Assembly (NCBI GenBank): GCA_022842065.1
Contig: JALHQH010000019.1
Location: forward strand, 62,001 to 126,000
Direction: 5' to 3'
DNA length: 64,000 nt
Source: Caldilineaceae bacterium
Lineage (GTDB): Bacteria > Chloroflexota > Anaerolineae > Caldilineales > Caldilineaceae
The notes beneath the pieces were generated by a model, which was not told the origin of the DNA, searched no databases, and saw nothing but the letters and a program-made list of their open reading frames with translations. Position numbers and translations under genes: made by a program. Shown here in pieces: positions 8,658 to 17,011 of the stretch. The first letter of the stretch is position 1, and each line of letters begins with the position of its first letter.

Positions 8658-10922
8658 TTACCCAACGCGGTAACGTTCACGATTACGCAGCGTCCGCTCG
8701 ATCTGGCGATCAATCACAGTGCGCAGGGGCGGCAACTCAGCCAGCAATGCTAAAAAGGCCGATTTCGGCAGCGTGAGCAAGAGTGTGTTCGTGCGCGTGC
8801 GAATCGTGGCGTTGCGTGGCGCGTCTTGCAACAGTGCCATCTCGCCAAAATGATCACCATCCCCCATAATATCAATACATTGTTCTTCCTGTTCAGCATG
8901 GCGGACCAGCACTTCCACCTGGCCACGCGCAATCAGATAAAGTTTATCACCTGGATCACCCTGGCGGCAGACCAATTGCCCAGTCGGCACATTTTCGACG
9001 CTAAAGCGTTCGCTCAAGTGGGCTAAGGTTGGCTCATCTAGCTCGGCGAAGAGGGCCATCTGGCGCAGATAGTCAGGCCGGACCGTCGCCATCCGCCCAT
9101 CTTGGCTGACCTCAAAGCTGGTCTGCTTATGCCAGAGTTGCGCATAGAGCCCCTGGCGCTGCAACAGCTCGGCATGGCTACCGGCTTCCGCCAGGGTACC
9201 ATCATTCATCACAAAGATCCGATCCGCGGCCACCACCGCGGAGAGCCGATGGGTGACCGCCACCACCGTGCGCCCGCGGGCCAACCGTTGCAGGGTTGCA
9301 TTAAGCGCCGCTTCCGTGCCAGGATCAAGCGCCGACGTAGCTTCATCCAGAATCAGCAGCGCTGGGTCGCGCAGGATCGCACGCGCAATGGCCACCCGTT
9401 GCCGTTGACCACCGGAAAGGCTACCACCGGCCTCGCCCACGCCTGTTTCATACTGTTGTGGCAATTGCATGATCAGCTCATGAATTTCGGCCTGGCGCGC
9501 GGCCGCTTCCACTTCGGCGTCGCTGGCACTGGGCTTAGCCATCCGAATGTTCTCACGGATCGTCGTGTTAAAGAGATAGGTCTCTTGAAAAACCACACCC
9601 ATCTGCTGTTGCAGGGATGTGCGCGTCGCGGTGCGCAGATCGATGCCATCAAAGGCCACCGTGCCCGTCGTCGCGGTGTAGGCCCGGATCAGCAGATTGA
9701 GCAGCGTACTTTTGCCGGAACCGCTCGGCCCGACAAATGCAACGGATTGGCCGGCGTCAATCTGCAAGGAGACATTGCGCAGATTTTCTTGCTGGCCTGT
9801 ATAACTGAAACTGACATTGGTCAATTGGATCTGACGCGCCAAGGGCGACAGCGCCACGGCTTGGGGTTGGTCGCTGCCTTCTGTCGGCTGCTGGAGTAAT
9901 TCCTCAATGCGCTGAATCCCACTGGTCGCGGTGATCAAGTCGGGCAGCACATTGCGGCTCAGGTCATCCACCGCCATGCTGACAATTTCGGCTAACCCCA
10001 AGAAGGCGACCAGATCCCCAATCGTCATCGCACCCTGCATGACCAATAAAATCCCGACCCCGGCCACCGCGATCCGATTCAACGCCAGCAAGGCTTTGGC
10101 TGAGAGCGAGACGAGCGCACGCAAAAAGAGCGCACGCGTCCCCGCTCCTTCAATGGCCCTGAGTTCGCGGTCAAAGCGTTCCTGCATCAGCCCTTCAAAG
10201 CCAAAGGCACGAATAATGGCTTGGGCACGCACATTTTCTTGGATAACGTTGACACTCTGCGCCTCACTGCCCCGGTGCAGATAGCCGGCGGCACTGGCGC
10301 GCGGGGCCAGCAAACGGATGCCGCCCCCCAAAATTACGATAAAAAAGCAGGTCACCAACGCCAGCCGCCAATCCAGATAGAAGAGGACCGGCAGGTTGAG
10401 CAACAATTCGATCAGATCGAGCAGCCCATCGCGCAGTTGATTGGTCGTGCCACGCTCAATTGCCGCCAGATCACTGGAAAAACGCGCCATGATCTCACCC
10501 ATGGGGGTGCGGCTGTAATAGCGTTGCGGCAAGCGCTGTAGTTGGCGAAACATGCGGTCGCGCAGCTCATTGAGGATCTTAACACCCACGCTGGCGATCA
10601 CGCGTTCGCCCAGCAGGCGCGCGCCAAAGGCCACCACAAAAACGCCGACTAACAGTCCGATCACCTGCACCAAATTGGGAATACGCCCGGTCTGCTCCAG
10701 CGTGTCGAGCAAACTGCGTAAGCTCAGGGAAAAGAAGGTCTTGTAGCTCTCATAGATAACTAACACGACCAACAGGAAAAGCGCCTGGGGCCAGTGCCCG
10801 AGCCAGAGCCGCAGAATATAGCGCGTGCCGGCCGCAACCGATAAGGGCGCAACCGATTGCACCACTCCTTTCGCCATTGGGTTACTTTGCAGAGAAGAAC
10901 GTATAAGCTGATTGGCTGACAT
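8658..10922 (-). CDS. ABC exporter (membrane + ATPase) fused to a C-terminal cNMP-binding domain
   Basis: 754 residues. An ABC_membrane region with about six helices (about 45-325) precedes a nucleotide-binding domain: Walker A GPSGSGKST (about 398-406), signature LSGGQRQRVAIARA, Walker B LLILDEATSALD and H-loop VTHRLS. The last 130 residues form a Crp-like cyclic nucleotide-binding fold with VCRQGDPGDKLYLIARGQVEV and the phosphate-cassette-like FGEMALLQDAPRNATIRT. Half-transporters of this type work as homodimers exporting lipids, peptides or small molecules. The tail suggests gating by cAMP or cGMP, although the fold can also be ligand-free. The start is uncertain: an ATG at 10922 with a weak GGGAT. 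Confidence 0.92.
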   Translation of the reverse strand: MSANQLIRSSLQSNPMAKGVVQSVAPLSVAAGTRYILRLWLGHWPQALFLLVVLVIYESYKTFFSLSLRSLLDTLEQTGRIPNLVQVIGLLVGVFVVAFGARLLGERVIASVGVKILNELRDRMFRQLQRLPQRYYSRTPMGEIMARFSSDLAAIERGTTNQLRDGLLDLIELLLNLPVLFYLDWRLALVTCFFIVILGGGIRLLAPRASAAGYLHRGSEAQSVNVIQENVRAQAIIRAFGFEGLMQERFDRELRAIEGAGTRALFLRALVSLSAKALLALNRIAVAGVGILLVMQGAMTIGDLVAFLGLAEIVSMAVDDLSRNVLPDLITATSGIQRIEELLQQPTEGSDQPQAVALSPLARQIQLTNVSFSYTGQQENLRNVSLQIDAGQSVAFVGPSGSGKSTLLNLLIRAYTATTGTVAFDGIDLRTATRTSLQQQMGVVFQETYLFNTTIRENIRMAKPSASDAEVEAAARQAEIHELIMQLPQQYETGVGEAGGSLSGGQRQRVAIARAILRDPALLILDEATSALDPGTEAALNATLQRLARGRTVVAVTHRLSAVVAADRIFVMNDGTLAEAGSHAELLQRQGLYAQLWHKQTSFEVSQDGRMATVRPDYLRQMALFAELDEPTLAHLSERFSVENVPTGQLVCRQGDPGDKLYLIARGQVEVLVRHAEQEEQCIDIMGDGDHFGEMALLQDAPRNATIRTRTNTLLLTLPKSAFLALLAELPPLRTVIDRQIERTLRNRERYRVG

Positions 10923-11012
10923 AATCCCGATCTATCGCATTGAGGCGGTCCACTTTCAGATGGCGGACATAACCTTTAGACACAAAAAAACAGCTCGATC
11001 ACACAGATAAGA

Positions 11013-11372
11013 TTAGGCCGCAACCTGATAGCGCGCCAATACAACCAGTGCCAACACCGTGATATGCATCACCTGATCCAGCCAGATTTCAACAATCGGC
11101 ATGCGTGCATCTTTGGGCACCTGTTTCACAATGCGCATCCACCAGAGCAAGGGGATTCGCGTGTCGATCAACAGGTGAGTAACGCCGACAAACAGGGCTA
11201 GCGGCCAGGTAAAGACCAGCGACAACCCCGCCGTATGGATCCCACTATGTACCCAGGCGGCAGGATGGCGCAGATTCACTTTGTGAACCGCCATCCACTC
11301 ACTTTGTAACAACCAATCAGCAATCAAATGAACGACAATACTCCAGACGAGGAGGACAGTTGCTTCGACCAT
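11013..11372 (-). CDS. DUF3307 family small membrane protein
   Basis: About 119 residues from the ATG at 11372, placed 11 bp after AAGAGG; ATGs at 11381 and 11417 are alternatives. The order of motifs HLIADWLLQSEWMAVHK, VHSGIH, THLLIDTR and WLDQVMHI with about three or four hydrophobic helices matches DUF3307, whose conserved His and Asp residues look like a metal site within the membrane. The biochemical role of the family is unknown. It is separated by about 90 bp from the ABC exporter downstream and about 195 bp from the SET gene upstream. Confidence 0.78.
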   Translation of the reverse strand: MVEATVLLVWSIVVHLIADWLLQSEWMAVHKVNLRHPAAWVHSGIHTAGLSLVFTWPLALFVGVTHLLIDTRIPLLWWMRIVKQVPKDARMPIVEIWLDQVMHITVLALVVLARYQVAA

Positions 11373-11568
11373 CGCGGGCATTACCTCTTGAATGTTGCTG
11401 CGCCAGGCAAAGCGCATGGCAATGGGTTGGGGCGGCCCACACGGTCAACCACCGCTACCATCCACCTTGCCCAGCACAGCCGGGTGTTAATTTTGGAGCT
11501 TTTGCCCTTTTAACGGAAACAGCAATGAGATCGATAGGCGCAAGTAGGCTCATCGTTGATTGTACCGA

Positions 11569-11937
11569 TTAATCAGCCAAGAACGCAACCCCACCCCAAG
11601 GCCGGTAATCCCAGGTGATCTCCTCACCTGGATAGATATCGCGAGCCGCATAGTTGAGCTCACCCCTATCAGCCATATTGGCATCATCGGCATGATTACA
11701 GAAACGCGAGTCGTCGCTGGCGAGGACGTAAGCACCATGTGTGGCGTCATAATAGGCATAACGGCGCGCTTGCCGTTGGACCGGTGCCGGCAAGGCAGCC
11801 ATTTGTGTTTCCGTTAACAACACATCAAAGCCAGGCTCGAAGATCCACATTGGGGTGCCCTGGGCAATAAACGCATGAGCAAACAAGCCAATCCCATGAA
11901 TTGCACTTACGCCGGCACGTGCATCGACTAACAACAT
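11569..11937 (-). CDS. Small SET-domain protein (lysine methyltransferase-like)
   Basis: 122 residues from the ATG at 11937, which has AAGGAG about 9 bp upstream; longer starts lack a site. The product is almost only a SET domain: GIGLFA near the start, SRFCNHADDANM (the NH...N pseudoknot strand) and GEEITWDYR (the GEELxxDY S-adenosylmethionine/catalytic loop). SET proteins transfer methyl groups to lysine side chains; bacterial stand-alone versions have few known substrates. There is no pre- or post-SET zinc motif. The neighbouring genes do not indicate a target. Confidence 0.85.
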   Translation of the reverse strand: MLLVDARAGVSAIHGIGLFAHAFIAQGTPMWIFEPGFDVLLTETQMAALPAPVQRQARRYAYYDATHGAYVLASDDSRFCNHADDANMADRGELNYAARDIYPGEEITWDYRPWGGVAFLAD

Positions 11938-12010
11938 TACGTTGGCTCCTTCTTCAAACTTATCAGCACAAGCTGAACACACAGCTTATAGAGAAAGCTG
12001 AGAAACATAG

Positions 12011-12056
12011 CACAATTATGTACTGCGCATCAGGGGATGCGCAGTACACAGTTGTG
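12011..12056 (-). terminator. 21-bp-stem hairpin after the decarboxylase gene
   Basis: A perfect 13-bp stem with a 4-nt loop (12019-12048) extends to 21 bp arms with two mismatches (12011-12056). It begins about 20 bp after the stop of the minus-strand decarboxylase gene and precedes the SET gene. No strong T run follows, so termination is inferred from position and stability. Confidence 0.6.
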
Positions 12057-12078
12057 CCAACGCTACAGGTCTTCCCTA

Positions 12079-14331
12079 TTAGGTCGATCTTTTACCAGCA
12101 AACCAGCCTTCGACCAGATGCGAATTGCGGTCGCGCGCCCACTCCTGTAACGCCGCACGCAACTCAGCTTCGATCAGATCCAGAAACGCGCTGCCGGTGG
12201 TAGCCATCGACCACGGATCCATCACCACCGAGCGCAGAACGGTGATACTTTCGCCGGGCGAATCCGCAACCCCCAGCCGGCGCTTGTAGTCGGCAATAAA
12301 GTCCGTGCCGTAGTGCGCGGCATCCAGCTCCGTGGTGCTGACAATCAGGTTATAGCCATAGATGTCATCGCGTGGTTTGATGCTAAAGCGCTGGTAAAGC
12401 GTCTGATTCAGGCGATTGGCCAGGGCCAAGTTGCTGTTAATCGTCTCACGCATCGTCTTGAAGTTGAACGCATAGGCCAAAATATTAAGATCGGGGCCAA
12501 GTTCGGCAAGCAGCGTAGAGAGTTCGCGATCGGCCAGAATTTCAGCAATGGGGCGGCGGTCAATGCGCGTACGGATCAGGCGCAGTTGCGCTTCGACATC
12601 TTGTTGGCTTACTTCCGCCGGCAAGCGCATCAACGGCACGATAATAAAGGGATCTTCTGGACGCGCCATCGTCAACAAGCGGGCATAGAAGAGCTTACAG
12701 CGCCAGGTGGCCTGCTCGATAATGCGCCCATAGCCCTGGCGCGAGGGCGGGATACAACGGTGGCTCAAATAAACGGATGCCGCGGCCGCGCCAGGCTTGG
12801 AGCCTTCAATGCCATAGATGCCCACCGTCGGTTCGGCTTCGCCGTGATACATATAAGGTGCATCAAAGGTGACTAAGGCACGCATGGCAGAATTACGATA
12901 ACAGAGTGCACCGGCCGGGTAAGGCATATAGCCCCCTTTGTGGGGGTCAACCGTAATCGAGTCAGCTTGGGCCAGCGCGCCCAGTTGTCGAGTTACATAG
13001 GCGCTTAAAGCCAAGCTCGGCGCGCCGGGCGGCTCTACAATGGGGACGGCATGGGGGCCATCGTTTTCACCCACTTCATCAGCGCGCAGCAGGGTGGTAT
13101 GGTAACCACCCCAGGCGGCGTCGGCGTGAATGGTAAATTCTAGACCCTGGCGGCGGAATTCTTCACGCAACGCTAACACCTCGGCCAGCGGATCGACAGC
13201 ACTCTCCTCGGTGCTGCCCATGACCGTCACCACGGTATAGACCGGCCAACGTTCGGCAAGGCAGCGCGTCAAGTGGCGACGCAGGGCCGCTAGATCCATC
13301 CGTGCGGCCAAATCCACGGCAACATCGATCATATTGGCTGCACCAATCCCCAGCAAGGCCGCAGCCTTGGGAAAAGAGTAATGTTTGGTGCCAGGCACAA
13401 AAAAGACAGGGGCATGGGTGAGATCAGCCAAAAAGCGGCGGGTAAATTCACCCATGCCCAGACTTTGCAACGAGTAGTTATTCACGGCGGCATTAACCGT
13501 GGCGGCCGGGATGCCCATTTCCCGTTGCAGGCGTTCAGGCAGGGCCAGGATATCATCGCCGCGTAGATTTAACAATGTCCAGAGATCAGCGTCAAGTAGG
13601 CGCACAGTTGTCCCCATCGGGGTCTCTACGGTCAGCTCACGGGCAGTAGCCAGCGTTGTCTCCTGTTGTAAAGCCGCCTGCAAGGCCAGTGGATAGAATT
13701 TCAAATTGCGCGCGGTCCAGAGCGCCTCAATGTTGGCAACCGTGCCACCGGAGGTAATGTGGCCCCAAGGGCGCGGCAACGTGGATTGTGCCTCGGGCTC
13801 GACCGTATAGCCAAGCATCCGACAGAGGTCGTCACCGACCAAAATTTCCAGCAGTGTGGTTGCGGTTGAGCCCTCAAATGCCACATTATTGGGGTTATAG
13901 AGCATGGCGGCAAAGTAACCAACCAGACTGGGGATCGCCAGATCGACCGACATATGGCCCTGATAGCGCTCGCTGAAAAAGGGGACCGACTTCTTAAGGA
14001 TCGCCAGCAGCGAGCGGTAGCTGTGTTTGAGCGTATCAGTGGCGTGCAGATATTGGGGCGACCGTTTACTCGCTTCGCTGATTGGCGAGGTGTCACCCGG
14101 ATGAAAGTTGCGTCGCCAGAAGACATGATCGCGCAGGGCTTCGACGACTAACCGTTCAAACTCATCGGCATTCTCACCCAATGGTCCCAGAAACCAGGCT
14201 TCGGGCGCATATTCTTGTTCGGCCGGGGTCGACCGAGGCGCGCCATGATGACCATTCACAAAGTGGGCAGCGAGTATGCCGGTTACAGTGCCGGTTACAG
14301 TGATTGATTGCTCGTTATTGATGATCGTCAT
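12079..14331 (-). CDS. Group II PLP-dependent amino acid decarboxylase
   Basis: 750 residues from the ATG at 14331 (a GTG at 14373 is possible). The PLP fold is complete: FEGSTATTLLE and HITSGGTVANIEALW in the large domain, HADAAWGGYH (cofactor-ring Asp) and the Schiff-base Lys465 in DPHKGGYMPYP. This is the glutamate / aromatic amino acid / cysteine-sulfinate decarboxylase family, but about 250 residues longer than the usual 480-500. Its closest-looking relatives are long bacterial enzymes of unsettled substrate. The next gene upstream on the same strand encodes an amino-acid-permease-like protein, suggesting a substrate/product exchange pair as in acid-resistance systems; this is inference. 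Confidence 0.88.
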   Translation of the reverse strand: MTIINNEQSITVTGTVTGILAAHFVNGHHGAPRSTPAEQEYAPEAWFLGPLGENADEFERLVVEALRDHVFWRRNFHPGDTSPISEASKRSPQYLHATDTLKHSYRSLLAILKKSVPFFSERYQGHMSVDLAIPSLVGYFAAMLYNPNNVAFEGSTATTLLEILVGDDLCRMLGYTVEPEAQSTLPRPWGHITSGGTVANIEALWTARNLKFYPLALQAALQQETTLATARELTVETPMGTTVRLLDADLWTLLNLRGDDILALPERLQREMGIPAATVNAAVNNYSLQSLGMGEFTRRFLADLTHAPVFFVPGTKHYSFPKAAALLGIGAANMIDVAVDLAARMDLAALRRHLTRCLAERWPVYTVVTVMGSTEESAVDPLAEVLALREEFRRQGLEFTIHADAAWGGYHTTLLRADEVGENDGPHAVPIVEPPGAPSLALSAYVTRQLGALAQADSITVDPHKGGYMPYPAGALCYRNSAMRALVTFDAPYMYHGEAEPTVGIYGIEGSKPGAAAASVYLSHRCIPPSRQGYGRIIEQATWRCKLFYARLLTMARPEDPFIIVPLMRLPAEVSQQDVEAQLRLIRTRIDRRPIAEILADRELSTLLAELGPDLNILAYAFNFKTMRETINSNLALANRLNQTLYQRFSIKPRDDIYGYNLIVSTTELDAAHYGTDFIADYKRRLGVADSPGESITVLRSVVMDPWSMATTGSAFLDLIEAELRAALQEWARDRNSHLVEGWFAGKRST

Positions 14332-14568
14332 CCTCACCCGCCCTGGGCAAAGCGTTCTGCGCCAACCTGACACACCTTGTAATGCGAAGCCATTCCCTCA
14401 ATCCTTTCATGCGAAACCCTATATCGACAAACCGAGCATTGGTTGTATCGCTTAGGATACCAGCCAATCGTGATGAAAACGTGATGAAAGCAACCAGCTA
14501 CCGTGATGATGCTTACTCCGCCATCACATTTGCACAAGCTAATCATTTATTCGTTGTCTCGACGTAAA

Positions 14569-16797
14569 TCAACTACGCTCGCCGCTAGGTTTGTCCAAGC
14601 TAATTTCAATGCGCCCAGCCTGTCCTTGCCAGGGGATCAAACATTGACCGCGATCCGTCACCCCTAAAAAGTCTGGTTGCGGCTGATCGCCCCAAATCTT
14701 TACTGCGGCGGGCAGCCCCACTGAACCACCCTCGATTGACAAGTGATGCACCCAGATTTTGAGGCTGGCGACCTCAATCGCCGGCACTTCGATAGTGACG
14801 CGTTGCAGCGTGGCGAAATTGGTAATCGGGCCAGTGGCGGTCAACACCTGCGCTTGGCGATTGCCATAGTCCAACGTGACTGCGGCGGCAAGTGGTTGGC
14901 CATTCGCCACAAGGGTATATTGACTTGCGCCTTGCAACCGCTCATCATGGCGAATTTCGACGACCGCCCGTGGGTTGTGGCGGTGCTGGCGCCAGGTGAA
15001 CACTGTAACCGCCAGAATGATCAGCCCGCCGCCAATGGCCGTTACGCGAAGGAACCAATCATCCCAGATATAGATCCCGTGGAGGACAATCGTCGCCACA
15101 AAAAAGAGAATCAGCAGCCCAACCAGCAAAGGCTGGCCGAGCCAGTGCCAAACAAACCCAGGCACAAAATCCCCCATCCGCCGCGTCGCCATCAGCAATA
15201 ACAGGGGAATGATCCCTGTCAGCAGGGGCAAGGCCAACACATTGACGGTGCCCAACAGCCCCGCAAAAGAACCCACCCCGCTGCGCAGCAGCCAGAGCGC
15301 CAGCCCCAGCACCAAAAGCATCGGGCTGACACAGAGCCAGAAGCGTTGTGTGGCGGGCAATTTACCCAGCCAGGAATGCGTACCGGGGGCCGGCAAGCGC
15401 TCTTCCAGCGAATAGTATTGGGCCAGGCTCACCTGAATCGTCGCCAAACCTAAACTCAAAATCACCAAGAGCGAACCAAGCAGGTTGACCGCCGGCCCCA
15501 CCAACGCCGCCAGGGGCGTCACCACGGTGCCCTTGGCACTGCTGAGGGTGGCGGGGGAGAGCACGCCCACATTCACCAACAGCCACACCACCGCGATGAT
15601 CGCCATGGTGGCGACCGCGGCCACACTGCCCCGCACCCAGGCCCGTCCACTGGGGTCGCGCGGCAAGATGACCGGCCCATAGGTCGCCACCAAAAAATGC
15701 GACAAAAAGGTGGCCGAGAGAATGCCGACAATCGAGCCAAGCGCGGCCGGCGTGAAGGCGGGGGCGCGACCACCAGCGGTCAGGTTCTCCCATTGAAAAG
15801 CGGGCAAGGCCAACAGCACAATCGCCAGCACGATGAGTAGATTGGCAAAAACAATCAGCAAATTAGTCGTGACCGTGGCATTGAGCGAACGCCGCGAGAG
15901 AAAATAGAGGGTGACCACAAAAAGCAGCACCATCCAGAGAGCAGCGGGCAGCCCGGTGGCGCTGGCCAAGGTGCCGCCCACGCCCAAAAAGAAGATGATC
16001 AGTACCAAAAAGTTACTGACGATCAAGGCCAGCGTCAACAAAGTGGTGGCCGCCGAACCCAAATATTCTTGGGCCAATTGACCCAGAAAGCCCAGCCCAA
16101 AGCGTGCGACCCCGCTGCGTACCACCGTTTCGGCCAATGCCGCCACCGTCAGCATGTTGATCAGGCCAAGGCCGAGAATAATCAGTACCCCCCACAGCGG
16201 CCCGACCGGGGCCAGCGCAATCGGCAAGGCCAGCAGACCAGAGGTGGCCGGCAGGGTCAAAAAGAAGGTCAACCAAAAGGGCGGCAACGCTTCCAGCCGC
16301 GTCGAAAAAGCTGACCAAAACCAGCGTACGCTTTCCCACAGCGTGACGGTTGGGGCAAAGATCGTCGTGAGTGGTCGCTGGTAGAGGCTTTGATAGGCTT
16401 GCTGCACAGCCGCGCTATCCAGGCCCAGTGCGCGGTGGATAGCCGGCGTCGTTTGGGCCGTAAAGGCGTATGTTTGGCCCAGTAGATGGGCGACGGTTGC
16501 GCGGACGGCAGGCGTTTCCGGCACCAACATAGCCCATTCGGGCGCATAACGCTCTAGCTCCTGGATCGTTGGGCGTGGCAATTCCGCGCGCCCCTGCGCA
16601 ATCGCCATGAGAAAGTCCTGCCGTCGGCTTTGGGTAGCAGCAACGGCCAACGCCGGATTTCCAGCCTGTTGCGCTTGGGCAACCAGGTGGGCCGTGCGAT
16701 TTTCAATCAAAGCGAGCGCTGTGTGGGCCGGTTTGTTCACTCGGCCGCCCAGGCCACTCAGCACTTCGTCACGCGAAAGCAGCTTTTTGTCGGTCAT
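14569..16797 (-). CDS. APC-superfamily permease-like protein with soluble N- and C-terminal domains
   Basis: 742 residues. Residues 1-165 are hydrophilic and alpha-helical (RDEVLSGLGGRVNKPAHTAL at the start). About eleven transmembrane helices follow (about 170-590), beginning with FWLTFFLTLPATSGLLALPIAL, a glycine-interrupted first helix typical of amino acid/polyamine/organocation or aromatic amino acid permeases. The last 120 residues are a beta-rich cytosolic domain. No Shine-Dalgarno site is obvious before the ATG. It lies 237 bp upstream of the decarboxylase gene on the same strand. It may import the amino acid or exchange it for the amine; substrate unknown. Confidence 0.75.
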   Translation of the reverse strand: MTDKKLLSRDEVLSGLGGRVNKPAHTALALIENRTAHLVAQAQQAGNPALAVAATQSRRQDFLMAIAQGRAELPRPTIQELERYAPEWAMLVPETPAVRATVAHLLGQTYAFTAQTTPAIHRALGLDSAAVQQAYQSLYQRPLTTIFAPTVTLWESVRWFWSAFSTRLEALPPFWLTFFLTLPATSGLLALPIALAPVGPLWGVLIILGLGLINMLTVAALAETVVRSGVARFGLGFLGQLAQEYLGSAATTLLTLALIVSNFLVLIIFFLGVGGTLASATGLPAALWMVLLFVVTLYFLSRRSLNATVTTNLLIVFANLLIVLAIVLLALPAFQWENLTAGGRAPAFTPAALGSIVGILSATFLSHFLVATYGPVILPRDPSGRAWVRGSVAAVATMAIIAVVWLLVNVGVLSPATLSSAKGTVVTPLAALVGPAVNLLGSLLVILSLGLATIQVSLAQYYSLEERLPAPGTHSWLGKLPATQRFWLCVSPMLLVLGLALWLLRSGVGSFAGLLGTVNVLALPLLTGIIPLLLLMATRRMGDFVPGFVWHWLGQPLLVGLLILFFVATIVLHGIYIWDDWFLRVTAIGGGLIILAVTVFTWRQHRHNPRAVVEIRHDERLQGASQYTLVANGQPLAAAVTLDYGNRQAQVLTATGPITNFATLQRVTIEVPAIEVASLKIWVHHLSIEGGSVGLPAAVKIWGDQPQPDFLGVTDRGQCLIPWQGQAGRIEISLDKPSGERS

Positions 16798-17011
16798 TTC
16801 ATTGTAATCCGTTCAGCAGAGACGTAGTTGGTAAAGGTGTGCCATGTTGATTTGCCTATATCCCACCTCACGTGGGGAGTTTGGCGTCGATTTGCCAATC
16901 CAGGCCACCAGATTTGGCAATCCGGTGCGAGCAATGCCACGCCAAGTGGGTTATACCCGTTTATTGGCGGGATCTTCGATTAAGGGCAATCATCCCAATG
17001 GCATCTGCTTG

